Below, piece by piece: positions 1 through 8,478 of a stretch of 21,027 nucleotides of DNA. A model generated the notes under the pieces. That model was not told the origin of the DNA. It did no database searches and was given only the letters and a program-made list of their open reading frames with translations. The position numbers were made by a program, and so were the translations under genes. The number at the start of each line of letters is the position of its first letter. Within the stretch, counting starts at the first letter, position 1. Source of the DNA: a bacterium (GTDB lineage: Bacteria; ARS69); assembly GCA_025774865.1 (NCBI GenBank), contig JALGZO010000226.1:1-21027 (forward strand), read 5' to 3'.

Positions 1-77
1 CTCCCCTACCCTCGCGCCCGAGAGTCAGCCGGTCTCCACCCCGCCGGCCTTCTGGATCCCCAGACCCGGAGGTCACC

Positions 78-1658
78 ATGGTTTTCGGTTCAGTGCGCGC
101 GATTTCGCCGCTCGTCGTCTTCGCCCTCGTCAGCATCCCGCCTCTCGCCCTCGCCCAGACGATCACCTCGGCCGCGAAGGAAGGCGACGCCGTCGCGGGC
201 GTAGGCAACGTGACGTCGATCAACAATGTCGCCGTCAACGGGTTCGGAGATTGGATCGTCGAGGTCGACACCGACAACGCCGACACGAACACCGACGCGG
301 CACTCCTCAAGAACGGTGCTCTCCATCTGCGGGAGGGCGACGCGCTTCCCGCGCCGGCCGGCGCCAGCCTCGACTCCTTCGATTCGGTGAACCTGAACAA
401 CAACGGCGACAGCGGCTGGAACTTCTTCCTGGACGGAACATCCGGCACCGGAGACGACTCGGGAATCTACTTCAACACCGCGCTCGTGCTGCAGGAAGGC
501 ACCGTCTCTTCCTCGTCCGATTTCAGCCCGGGAACCACCTACATCGGGTTCTTCGAGGCCACCATCGACAACAATGACAGCGACCAGATTCTCGTGGTTG
601 CCAGTGTCGACGATCCAGCGATCCCGTCGAGCGTGGACCGGGCCCTCGTGATCCTGGACATCGACGGCTCCGGAAACCTCATCGCCGAGAACGTCCACGC
701 GAAGGAGGGCGACGTTCTGAGCGGGCAGACCGAAGGCGTCAACGACTTCGGAACCGGCCCGCACCAGGTCGCTTTCAATGACGCCGGCGACATCATGTTC
801 TTCGCGGACGTCGGCACGAACACCGCCACGGATGGCACGATCTACCTCCACGACACGCTCCTGGCCCAGGAGGGCTCCGCCTCCCCGGTCGACGGCCGGA
901 ACTACGAGCTGCTGTCGAGCCGGGGCCTCGATCTGAGCAACGACAACGGGCACCACGTCTACAAGGCGAACCTCGACGGCGACACGACCGACGACGAGGT
1001 GATCGTTCGGGACGGTGCCGTGTTCCGTCGCGAGGGAGACACGCTCCCGCCGATCGCTCCGTTCCTGCTGACGAGCTTCGGCACCGGAAGTGGTCCGGTC
1101 CAGGTGGACCAGTCCGGCCATGTGCTCTGGTACGGGGACTGGGACGACCCCAACCTGGACGTGGATACCGGCCTCTTCCTCGACGACGACCTTCTCGTGC
1201 AGGAAGGCGTGACGATGATCGACGGGTTGCTCGTGGATACGATCGCGAGCGGCCAGGACGCTTTCGAGATGAGCGAGAACGGACTCTACGTGATCTTCGA
1301 GGCGACTTTGGTAGGCGGTATCAATGGCGCCTTCTTGATCGAGCTCGAGTCCCCCGTGGCGGTCGAGCCGCTAGCCGCGACGACGGCGATCGTCGGGGTC
1401 GTTCCGAATCCGTTCGTCCGCGGGACCGAGATCCGGTTCTACGTGGAGAGGCCGGGGGCGGTGGAGATCTCGATCCTGGACGTGGCCGGGCGACGGGTCC
1501 GCGCGTACGGGCGAGCGAGCTACGGAGCGGGGCAGCACGCCGTCGCCTGGGACGGTCGTGACACCGCGGGCCGGCCGGTGCCGGCCGGAGTCTACTTCTC
1601 GCGGCTTCGCGCGAACGGCGTCAGCGAGACCCGGAAGCTGACCTTCCTCGGGAGGTAG
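78..1658 (+). CDS. Secreted repeat protein with C-terminal FlgD/Ig-like sorting-type domain
   Basis: The product is 526 aa with an N-terminal signal peptide (hydrophobic core about residues 9-25, cleavage likely after Ala-Leu-Ala near 26). The start is set by GGAGGT at 68-73, 4 nt before the ATG. Residues 30-425 hold seven copies of a short unit with the core '(A/L/R/Q)xEGxxx', with Glu-Gly at about residues 35, 86, 140, 210, 265, 319 and 376. Spacing is about 51-57 residues with one gap of 70, so the body is a repeat array, probably beta-rich; it resembles repeat proteins annotated as DUF7453, from memory. Residues 440-526 are a FlgD/Ig-like tail, with VVPNPF at its start, an 'ILDVAGRRVR' strand, 'WDGRDTAGRPVPAGVYF' and a basic last strand. 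Such tails direct or anchor surface proteins in FCB-type bacteria. No catalytic motif is visible. The function is unknown, probably structural or adhesive. The downstream barrel gene follows on the same strand after 64 nt. Confidence 0.78.
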   Translation: MVFGSVRAISPLVVFALVSIPPLALAQTITSAAKEGDAVAGVGNVTSINNVAVNGFGDWIVEVDTDNADTNTDAALLKNGALHLREGDALPAPAGASLDSFDSVNLNNNGDSGWNFFLDGTSGTGDDSGIYFNTALVLQEGTVSSSSDFSPGTTYIGFFEATIDNNDSDQILVVASVDDPAIPSSVDRALVILDIDGSGNLIAENVHAKEGDVLSGQTEGVNDFGTGPHQVAFNDAGDIMFFADVGTNTATDGTIYLHDTLLAQEGSASPVDGRNYELLSSRGLDLSNDNGHHVYKANLDGDTTDDEVIVRDGAVFRREGDTLPPIAPFLLTSFGTGSGPVQVDQSGHVLWYGDWDDPNLDVDTGLFLDDDLLVQEGVTMIDGLLVDTIASGQDAFEMSENGLYVIFEATLVGGINGAFLIELESPVAVEPLAATTAIVGVVPNPFVRGTEIRFYVERPGAVEISILDVAGRRVRAYGRASYGAGQHAVAWDGRDTAGRPVPAGVYFSRLRANGVSETRKLTFLGR

Positions 1659-1722
1659 ATCCGCGCCTCAAGGCGGTCCGCGGAAACGTCGATTGGAGGA
1701 GAGCCCCAGGAGAACTCTCACC

Positions 1723-2313
1723 ATGCGCAAGCTCTCCTCCGGTCTGCTTGGGCTCGCCTTGCTGGTTCCCACGTCCGTGTCGGCAGCGTTCCAGTTTCAG
1801 CCGAACGCGGTCACGTTCGGGGTCGGCCCGGCGATGCTTCAGGACGGCATCGGCACGACCTTCTTCCTCTCCGGACGTGTGGACCTCGGTACGTTCACGG
1901 ATCAGCTCGTCTGGGACGCCGGTCTCCACTGGTGGCAGAAGACCGAGACGACCTCGTACGCGTTTTTCGGCGAGACGTCGGAGATCAAGACGAGTTTTCG
2001 CGACTTGGCCGTGTCGAGCGGCGTGAAGTTCTTGATTCCCGTGCAGAGCCCACAATGGCTGCCCTATGCGCGGGGTGGTCTCGCCCTGAACTTCGTGGAT
2101 GTTTCGGTGAAGACCACGACCGGTGCGACGACGACCGGGAGCGTCTCGGGCGGCGACAGCGATCTTGGAGCCTATCTCGGCGGCGGCGTGAGCTATCGGT
2201 ACAGCCCGTCGTTCTTGATCGGGGCCGAGGGAGTGCTGAACGTCACCGACGCGGATCACTTCCTGCTCGGCGTGATGGCGTCCTTCCCGTTCGGGGGAAG
2301 CTCGGCGCAGTGA
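1723..2313 (+). CDS. Small outer-membrane beta-barrel protein
   Basis: The product is 196 aa. The ATG at 1723 is chosen because AGGAG lies at 1708-1712 and the sequence directly starts a classic signal peptide (MRKLSSGLLGLALLVPTSVSA, cleaved near residue 21). An upstream in-frame TTG at 1693 would put ten polar residues in front of the signal peptide and is less likely. The mature part has alternating polar and hydrophobic residues with many Gly and aromatic residues, as in OmpA/OmpX-like 8-strand barrels. It ends with an amphipathic strand finishing in 'GVMASFPFGGSSAQ', so the usual terminal Phe is a few residues inside the end. No enzyme motif is seen. It could be a porin-like or structural envelope protein. 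It may share a transcript with the preceding secreted protein gene. Confidence 0.68.
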   Translation: MRKLSSGLLGLALLVPTSVSAAFQFQPNAVTFGVGPAMLQDGIGTTFFLSGRVDLGTFTDQLVWDAGLHWWQKTETTSYAFFGETSEIKTSFRDLAVSSGVKFLIPVQSPQWLPYARGGLALNFVDVSVKTTTGATTTGSVSGGDSDLGAYLGGGVSYRYSPSFLIGAEGVLNVTDADHFLLGVMASFPFGGSSAQ

Positions 2314-2320
2314 ACGAGAG

Positions 2321-2355
2321 CGGATGAGGAGAGGCCCCCGCCTCTCCTCCATCCG
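2321..2355. terminator. Hairpin between convergent genes, possible bidirectional terminator
   Basis: CGGATGAGGAGAGGC at 2321-2335 pairs with GCCTCTCCTCCATCCG at 2340-2355, with a CCCC loop and one bulged base. It lies in the 69-nt gap between two converging stop codons (2313 and 2383). No T-tract follows on either strand, so it is not a textbook intrinsic terminator. Position and stem strength still favour a role in ending transcription or protecting 3' ends. Confidence 0.55.
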
Positions 2356-2382
2356 CAATCGCGGCCGGCGTGTCACTGTGCT

Positions 2383-5300
2383 CTAGCGAATTACGACGAT
2401 CTTGCGCGTGCGACTGAATCGGTCGCCGGTCTCGCTCTCCGACTCCATCCGGACGAAGTAGACGCCGGCCGACATCCCGGCGTGCCGCCCGATATTCAGG
2501 TCGACCGCGTGATGGCCGGCGGCGACCGTTCGATCCACGAGGTTCGCCACCGCCCGGCCGCGGACGTCGTAGACGACGATTCGGGTCCGGCCCGCCTCCG
2601 GCATTCCGAACCGGATCGTGGTGGACCTCCGGACGGGATTCGTGCTGTTCAGATAGGCGTTCGCCGGCGCGGCCACGCCCGGAAGGGTGCCCGAGGCCGC
2701 GTCCGCCAGCTCCCCGGACGACGTCCGGATCGTTTCCGCCGGATCCGAGGGATCCGCGATGACCGGCTTTCTGCCCCCTGGTCCCGAGAAGAGCGGCTCG
2801 TCGTCCTTTCCTCCCGGCGGGCCCGGGTACTCGCACTCGATCACGAGCGCACAGTCGTGGGTGAGCAAGACGATGGCGTTCAGCGCCGCCTCGATCTGGC
2901 TGAGGCTGACCGGCACTTCGGCCGGAATGGCGCCTGCGAGCCCCAGGTTCGCCAGCTCGGCGAGACCCCCGACCGAATCCCGGAGCCCGAGCGTCTTCAG
3001 CGCATCGAGAACCGCTTGCGGCATGGAATAGAAGTTCGGGTTCGAAGCGTCGGGAACGTCATCGGCCGTGCCCAGCTGACCGTCCGGTCCGGGAAGCGCC
3101 GGCACCGTGATCATCTCGGCGCAGACCCGCATGTTCGAGAGGCGCGGATCGAGGCGCAGGTTGAGCTCGGTGACGAGAGTGGCGGCCAGGAGCCCGTTCT
3201 GGAGCTTCCCGTCACCGCTCGTGATCCCGAGCGACTCGCCGCAGGTCTCTCCATCGACGATCCCGTCCCCCAGGCCCGGATCCAGCGCGAGCGCTGGGCC
3301 ATCCGCGGGGAGAAACTCGATCACGCAGTGCTCCGCCCCGTTTCCGATGGTGACCGAACGCTGGCCGAGCTTGCCGAGGACGATCGGGTTGGAAGGAGTG
3401 ATGATCATCTCGAGCACCTCGATGGTCCGCATCCCGTCCCAGGTGCCGCCCGGATTCCCCCAGAAGCCCTTGCTCTTGCTGCAGAACTGGTCGCAGCCCC
3501 CCACCCTCAGGCGGAAGTCGACCACGACCGGATTCCCGCAGGCACCGCGCACGGTCAGCGAAAACGTACCCTCGTGTCGCGGCTTGACCGACCGGATCGT
3601 GAGACAGGGTTCGGTGCTGACCGTGACGTTCCGGTCAACGTCGACCCACTCGTACGAGAACGGACCGAGGCCCGAGACTTCCGGGCAAAGCTCGAAGAAC
3701 TGTCCCTCGCAGAGATACGCGTCGCGCACCCCGGCCACGACGACGTCCGCCAGCGTCAGTGACGCCGCTCGCGTGACGGCCGGTCCGCACTTGCCCTGCA
3801 CTTCGACCGTGTATTCGCCCACGTCTGCGGCACTGATCGACGGTATCGCGAAACACGCGTCCGTGGCCCCCGCGATGACGTTTCCGTCCTTGCTCCACAC
3901 GTAGGACATGGGACCCGTACCGGTCGCGGCCACGCAGAACTCCCCGCGGGCGCCCGTGCAGAGGAACAGATCGCTCATCTCGCTCACAGCGAGGGTTTCG
4001 TCGAGGGTCAACTCGTGCTCGACGCTGCTCGCGCACCCGTTCGGATTCTCGATCGTCAGGGTGTACCTGCCCGGCGCATCCGCCCGGATGCATCGCGTGG
4101 GTGCATACGGTCCGTTCGGGCCGTCCCACGTGTAGACGAGATCCCCCTCCGGGCCGCACAGCTCCACGTCGGAGTCCGGACAGACGGACGCGGGGCCGGC
4201 GATCGCGGCGACCGGAACGGGCGTGACGGTGAGGTCGTGGGTGGCGGCGGCGCCGACGCAGCCCGTCGCCCGATTCGTCAACGCGAGCCGGTACGTTCCG
4301 GCGTCGGACACCGTGATGCACCGTTGGTTCGGAAACGCGTCGCCCGGCCCCTCCCAGAGGTAGTCGTAGTCACCCTCGGGGCCACACAGCTCGGTCGACG
4401 TTCCGGCGCAGATCAGGCCGACGCCCGAGATGGCAGCCACCGGCAGCGGGTTCACGGTGAGGCTGTGCTCACCGGTCGCGCCGGTGCAGCCTGTCGTGAG
4501 ATCGGTCACCGTCAGGGTGTAGACACCGGCTTCGGAGACCTGGATGCAGCTCGCATCGGGAAAGGGACCGCCAGGACCCGACCACTCGTACTGGTAGACG
4601 GATCCCGACCGGGGCTGCGGTCCACAGAACTCGGCGGCTCCTCCCGAGCAGATCACGTCGGTGTCGAAGGTGATCTCCGGCACCGGCGGCTCGTTCATCA
4701 CGAGATCGAACGTGGACTCTCCCGAGCAGCCGCTATCGAGGTCGTGAACGACGAGGCGGTAGGTACCGGGAAGGTCCGTGCTGATGCAGGGCGTGTCGGC
4801 GTACGGACCGCCGGGGCCTTGCCATTCGTAGCGGTACTGTGCTTCGGGCGCGGCGCTGGGCGCGCAGAGCCGTGCCACGTCGCCCGCACAGTAGGACGAT
4901 CGATCGGCCGAGATCTCCGACGGAGGAGGAGGGACGAGGCTGAACTGGTGGATCGTCAGGTCCTTGAGCGAGGACGTGAACGAGGGTGACGAACGCGTCT
5001 TGAACATGAGGGTGGAAAGGTCCGTGCAGAAGATCGAAGGATCGATTCCGAGGCTCGTCAGGTTGAGCCCGATCTCGATGAATTGGTAGGGAAGGACCTC
5101 GGTCGTCTCGGCGCCGTCGGGATCCACGAAGCCCCACGGGGGGGCGGGCACGGTTTCGTCGTTGGTACAGATGAAGACGTCGGCCCCTTGCTGCGGGGTC
5201 TCTACGAATTCGTAGCCTGCGGCCCCAAGCTCCCAGGTGCGAAAGCTGACGACCGGGAACGTTCCACCATCCTCGTAGTCGACACTCACGATGAAGTCCA

Positions 5301-5889
5301 CGCCGGCCGTGCGCCCGGCATCCGGCCCGAGGCCGACGATCGTGCCGCTCGTCTCGCCGGTTCTCTGGAAACCGCTCTGGCTGATCTCGAAGTCCACGTG
5401 GCTCGCACCGTTGGTGGTGCGCGTGGCCGCCCCGAGGAAGAGCCAGACGTCCCCGTCCACTTGCGCGGAGCTCGCGTACACGTCCGTGAGATCGTTCTTG
5501 GCGGGGCCGCTCCCCTTTCCCCACGTCCAGGGGTCGGCGAGCTCGCTGATGTCGTCGTTGTTCTTGTTGCCACTTCCTGAGAAGGCGTCGAAGTCGTCCT
5601 CGTGGCCGCCCCAGTGTCCGTCGCGCGCGCGGAGACTCGGAGTGATCACCGAGCTTCCGTCGTTCGCGAACACCGCATTCCCCAGGCTGCCTTGTGCCCA
5701 ATCCGTATTCGGGGCCGCCGAGTAGAACTGCCCATCGATCTGGAAGATGCCGGCGGCGATCCCGCAAGTCCCGGACGCGGCCTGACCGGACGCGGGCAAG
5801 AGCAAAATGGCGCCCAGGAGGGCAACCAGGTGACTCGCGTAGCGTGGGATTCTACAGGAAACGAAAAACGTCGAGGCGTTGGGTAGCAT
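2383..5889 (-). CDS. Large secreted surface protein with six Ig-like Cys repeats and FlgD-like tail
   Basis: The product is 1168 aa. The N terminus holds a signal peptide (hydrophobic core about residues 20-34, LLPASGQA, cleavage near 37). Residues about 40-320 form a unique N-terminal domain rich in Asp, Gly and aromatic residues. Residues about 325-797 are six tandem Ig/PKD-like units. The first four carry a four-cysteine pattern: a 'CxxxxxxxC' pair, then 'Y.W.GP.GP(Y/F)....C', then 'aGtY.L.v.....GC'. Units five and six are more divergent. Residues about 803-1030 are another Cys-containing domain starting with 'CSKSKGFWGNPGG'. Residues about 1078-1168 form the FlgD-like sorting-type tail, with NPVRRSTTIRFGMPEAG, 'VVYDVRGRAV' and 'AGVYFVRM'. 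The paired Cys suggest disulfides formed outside the cytoplasm. The role is probably cell-surface adhesion or a stalk-like structure; no catalytic residues are recognised. The ATG has only a weak Shine-Dalgarno. Confidence 0.82.
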   Translation of the reverse strand: MLPNASTFFVSCRIPRYASHLVALLGAILLLPASGQAASGTCGIAAGIFQIDGQFYSAAPNTDWAQGSLGNAVFANDGSSVITPSLRARDGHWGGHEDDFDAFSGSGNKNNDDISELADPWTWGKGSGPAKNDLTDVYASSAQVDGDVWLFLGAATRTTNGASHVDFEISQSGFQRTGETSGTIVGLGPDAGRTAGVDFIVSVDYEDGGTFPVVSFRTWELGAAGYEFVETPQQGADVFICTNDETVPAPPWGFVDPDGAETTEVLPYQFIEIGLNLTSLGIDPSIFCTDLSTLMFKTRSSPSFTSSLKDLTIHQFSLVPPPPSEISADRSSYCAGDVARLCAPSAAPEAQYRYEWQGPGGPYADTPCISTDLPGTYRLVVHDLDSGCSGESTFDLVMNEPPVPEITFDTDVICSGGAAEFCGPQPRSGSVYQYEWSGPGGPFPDASCIQVSEAGVYTLTVTDLTTGCTGATGEHSLTVNPLPVAAISGVGLICAGTSTELCGPEGDYDYLWEGPGDAFPNQRCITVSDAGTYRLALTNRATGCVGAAATHDLTVTPVPVAAIAGPASVCPDSDVELCGPEGDLVYTWDGPNGPYAPTRCIRADAPGRYTLTIENPNGCASSVEHELTLDETLAVSEMSDLFLCTGARGEFCVAATGTGPMSYVWSKDGNVIAGATDACFAIPSISAADVGEYTVEVQGKCGPAVTRAASLTLADVVVAGVRDAYLCEGQFFELCPEVSGLGPFSYEWVDVDRNVTVSTEPCLTIRSVKPRHEGTFSLTVRGACGNPVVVDFRLRVGGCDQFCSKSKGFWGNPGGTWDGMRTIEVLEMIITPSNPIVLGKLGQRSVTIGNGAEHCVIEFLPADGPALALDPGLGDGIVDGETCGESLGITSGDGKLQNGLLAATLVTELNLRLDPRLSNMRVCAEMITVPALPGPDGQLGTADDVPDASNPNFYSMPQAVLDALKTLGLRDSVGGLAELANLGLAGAIPAEVPVSLSQIEAALNAIVLLTHDCALVIECEYPGPPGGKDDEPLFSGPGGRKPVIADPSDPAETIRTSSGELADAASGTLPGVAAPANAYLNSTNPVRRSTTIRFGMPEAGRTRIVVYDVRGRAVANLVDRTVAAGHHAVDLNIGRHAGMSAGVYFVRMESESETGDRFSRTRKIVVIR
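3499..4917 (-). repeat. Six tandem Ig/PKD-like protein repeats inside the surface protein gene
   Basis: Units lie at about residues 325-398, 404-478, 483-556, 561-632, 638-714 and 720-797 of the 1168-aa protein. The first four are clear paralogues about 72-75 aa long; units five and six keep the Trp core and spaced Cys but lose the 'GPxGP' turn. DNA identity between units looks low, so the duplication seems old. Confidence 0.75.
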
Positions 5890-6196
5890 CGTCGGACCCC
5901 GGTCATGTCCAGGGGCGGACGCATACCGTGCAATGAGTTTACAACATGGTCGATCCTATTTGCAATACGGCGCGACGGGTATCCCGAAACGCGCCGGCAG
6001 GCAGGCCAGCGCCGCGCCGAGGCCATGGGTCCTGGGCTCCGGTGAGAGGCGAGCCGGAGCGGGATATCGGACCTCCCCCGGCCGTGCGACCGCGAATCGG
6101 CGCGGCCCCCCGGACGGTCTTGCGAAATCCGCGCCCGTGGCCCAGGATGTCGGGCCGAAATCGAGCCGGGAGGAGGCCACCGGTGAGGAGAGACCG
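5890..6196. other. Divergent intergenic region between surface protein and arcA
   Basis: About 307 bp between divergent starts. The part near 5930-5970 is AT-rich and holds the candidate minus-strand promoter. The rest (about 5975-6180) is GC-rich and likely the arcA leader. One frame is open from 5879 into arcA, but the translation is basic and low in family resemblance, so it is not counted as coding. No clear operator, ARG-box-like palindrome or riboswitch was recognised. Confidence 0.5.
5938..5965 (-). promoter_or_regulatory. Candidate sigma-70-like promoter for the large surface protein gene
   Basis: On the minus strand TTGCAA (5965-5960) and TGTAAA (5943-5938) are separated by 16 nt, each matching 4 of 6 consensus bases. 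The spot is notably AT-rich within GC-rich DNA and would give a leader of roughly 40 nt before the ATG at 5889. This is an eye match only; consensus may differ in this phylum. Confidence 0.3.
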
Positions 6197-7435
6197 ATGT
6201 CATCATTCCGAGTCACGTCCGAGATCGGCCCCCTCCGCCGGGTAATCGTCCACCGGCCCGGCCTCGAGATCGCCCGTCTCACGCCGCAGAATCGGGAGTC
6301 CCTGCTCTTCGACGACATCCTGTGGGTCGAGCGCGCGCAGGAGGAGCACGACTCCTTCGTCGAGATCCTCCGCTCCCGGGGCGCCGAGGTGCTCTACTTC
6401 CGCGACCTCCTCGGCGAGACCCTGACCGACCCCGACGTGCGGGCGTCCGTCATCGACGATACCGCCACGCCGCGGGCCTGCGGCCCGGAGGTGGCCGGCC
6501 GACTCCGCCAGGAACTCCGCGAATGCGAGATGGGCGAGCTCCTCGATGTTCTGCTCGGCGGTTTGCTCAAGCGGGAGCTCGCGTCCGAATGGGACATCGA
6601 TCCGCTCTTCGCGGACGTGCTGTCGAACCGGTACGACTACGTCCTGCCGCCGCTCCCGAACCTGTTCTTCATGCGCGACAACGCGGCGTGGATCGGCGAG
6701 GGGGTCGCTCTCTCCGTCCTCGCCACGCCTGCCCGGGAGAGAGAATCGCGATACCTACGTGCCATCTACAAGCACCATCCGCTCTTCCGCGACGACGACT
6801 TCCATCTCTGGTACGGGATCAAGCCCGATGACGCCCTCCCCGCCTCGATCGAAGGAGGCGACGTCCTCGTCCTGGATCCGAAGACCGTGCTCGTCGGCTG
6901 CGGCGAGCGCACGGCGCCGGCCGCCGCGGAGCTTCTCGCCCACCGGCTCATCGAGCGCTCGGAGATCGAGAACGTGCTGGTGGCGCACTTCCGGAAGGGC
7001 CGCGCAATCATGCACCTCGACACGGTCTTCACGATGGTCGATGTGAACAAGTTCAACTTCTTCCCGGGCGTGAGCCGCGGCATGGACGTCTTCGTCCTGC
7101 GAGCCGGTCGAGGCCCGGATCTCTCGGTGACGAAGGTCGACGACCTCTCCCAGGCTCTCCGACAAACCCTGGAGCGCGACGACCTGGAGTTGATCGCGTC
7201 GGGGCCGGATAGCCTCGAGTACGCGCGCGAGCAATGGGACGACGGCCACAACACGTTCGCATTGGAACCGGGAGTCGTCGTGGGGTATATGAGAAACTCC
7301 GAGACGAACCGCCGGCTTCGCGACTCCGGAATCGAAGTCCTGGAACTGGACGCTTCGGAGCTCTGCCGGGGACGTGGGGGGAGCCGCTGTATGACGCAGC
7401 CGATCCTGCGGGACCCGGTCGACTGGAACCGTTGA
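6197..7435 (+). CDS. arcA: Arginine deiminase
   Basis: The product is 412 aa, the usual length for the family. It hydrolyses L-arginine to citrulline and ammonia in the cytoplasm. The whole active-site set of the guanidino-group hydrolases is visible: Asp161 in FFMRDNAAW, Glu219 in SIEGGDVL, His273 and Asp275 in MHLDTVF, and the nucleophile Cys398 in GGSRCMTQP near the C terminus. The N terminus (SEIGPLRRVIVHRPG) is also typical. The start at 6197 is supported by GAGGAG at 6185-6190 and by the family N terminus; the frame stays open upstream to 5879, but that extension is not family-like. It is first in a unit with arcB, which starts 17 nt after this stop, or at an alternative ATG overlapping the stop (TGATG at 7433-7437). 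No carbamate kinase gene follows, which is unusual for an arginine deiminase operon. Confidence 0.96.
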   Translation: MSSFRVTSEIGPLRRVIVHRPGLEIARLTPQNRESLLFDDILWVERAQEEHDSFVEILRSRGAEVLYFRDLLGETLTDPDVRASVIDDTATPRACGPEVAGRLRQELRECEMGELLDVLLGGLLKRELASEWDIDPLFADVLSNRYDYVLPPLPNLFFMRDNAAWIGEGVALSVLATPARERESRYLRAIYKHHPLFRDDDFHLWYGIKPDDALPASIEGGDVLVLDPKTVLVGCGERTAPAAAELLAHRLIERSEIENVLVAHFRKGRAIMHLDTVFTMVDVNKFNFFPGVSRGMDVFVLRAGRGPDLSVTKVDDLSQALRQTLERDDLELIASGPDSLEYAREQWDDGHNTFALEPGVVVGYMRNSETNRRLRDSGIEVLELDASELCRGRGGSRCMTQPILRDPVDWNR

Positions 7436-7452
7436 TGCTTTCGGAGGACTCA

Positions 7453-8478
7453 ATGGCATCGAATCTGCGCGGACGCCACTTCCTGACGCTCCTCGACTAC
7501 TCCGGCGATGAGATCCTGGACCTGCTCCGGCTCTCGGCGGACCTCAAGGCCGAAAAGGCCTCGGGCGTTCATCCTCGCCGGCTCCTCGGCAAGAGCATCG
7601 CCGTGATCTTCGAGAAGCCCTCGGCGCGGACGAGGAGCGCCACGGTCGTCGCCGCCGTCGACGAAGGGGCCCATCCGGAGTATCTGGGGCGCGAGGACAT
7701 TCGGCTCGGAGTCAAGGAGAGCGTCGCCGACCTCGCCAGAGTCGTCGGCCGCATGTTCGACGGGATCATGTACCGCGGATTCAGCCAGAAGACGGCCGAG
7801 GAGCTCGCCGAGTGGGCAGGGATTCCGGTCTGGAACGCGTTGACCGACCTCTACCACCCCACCCAGGCGCTCGCCGATTTCCTGACCGTACAGGAGGCGT
7901 TCGGGTCGGTGGACGGGGCGCCGTTCACCTACGTGGGGGATGGGCGCAACAACGTGGCGAACTCGCTTCTCATCGGAGCCGCCAAGACGGGGCTGGACTT
8001 CCGAATCGCCGCGCCGCGCGCCCTCTTCCCGGCCGATCACCTCGTCGCACGGGCCCGGGAGCTCGCGGCTTCGTCCGGCGCCAAGATCACGATCACCGAC
8101 TCGTGGCGTGACGGCGTCGCCGACACCGGAGTCGTCTACACCGACGTCTGGGCCTCGATGGGAGAGGAAGACCGCATCTCCGAACGGATCGCACTGCTCC
8201 GGGAGTACCGGGTGACCTCCGAGATGCTCGAGAGCTCGGGGCGTCCGGACGTGATCTTCCTCCACTGCCTCCCCTGCTTCCACGACGACCAGACCGAGAT
8301 GGCGCGCGACTACCCGGAGATCTGCGAGGCGACGAACGAAGTGTTCGAAGGAGAGCATTCCCGCGTGTTCGACCAGGCGGAGAACCGACTACACACCATC
8401 AAGGCGATCATGGTCGCGAGCCTCGTCGGCTCGGCGGATCCCGTGGTCGCGACCGGGGACGGGGGGAGTTCGCATTGA
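7453..8478 (+). CDS. arcB: Ornithine carbamoyltransferase (likely catabolic)
   Basis: The product is 341 aa, normal for the family. Next to arcA the expected direction is citrulline plus phosphate to ornithine and carbamoyl phosphate. Seen: the carbamoyl-phosphate loop as FEKPSARTR (residues 53-61), MYRG (106-109), HPTQ (135-138), VGDGRNNVANS (161-171), the ornithine loop DVWASMG (231-237) and HCLP (271-274). The loop reads S-A-R-T-R where S-T-R-T-R is usual, and the following residues (SATVV) differ from the common CAFE/CSFE type. The DVWASMG motif argues for ornithine rather than N-acetyl- or N-succinylornithine. The ATG at 7453 is preferred because GGAGG lies at 7443-7447; an in-frame ATG at 7435 overlapping the arcA stop would add six residues. 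The stop overlaps the antiporter start (TTGA), implying translational coupling. Confidence 0.94.
   Translation: MASNLRGRHFLTLLDYSGDEILDLLRLSADLKAEKASGVHPRRLLGKSIAVIFEKPSARTRSATVVAAVDEGAHPEYLGREDIRLGVKESVADLARVVGRMFDGIMYRGFSQKTAEELAEWAGIPVWNALTDLYHPTQALADFLTVQEAFGSVDGAPFTYVGDGRNNVANSLLIGAAKTGLDFRIAAPRALFPADHLVARARELAASSGAKITITDSWRDGVADTGVVYTDVWASMGEEDRISERIALLREYRVTSEMLESSGRPDVIFLHCLPCFHDDQTEMARDYPEICEATNEVFEGEHSRVFDQAENRLHTIKAIMVASLVGSADPVVATGDGGSSH

Noticed and set aside
90-1121. Long open frame on the minus strand opposite the first secreted protein
   Set aside because: It is a GC-driven shadow: Arg/Val-rich composition, no family motif, no ribosome site, and the plus-strand frame has a signal peptide and sorting tail.
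5879-6196. N-terminal extension of arginine deiminase
   Set aside because: The frame is open but the residues are basic and unlike the family; the ATG at 6197 has a good Shine-Dalgarno and the canonical N terminus.
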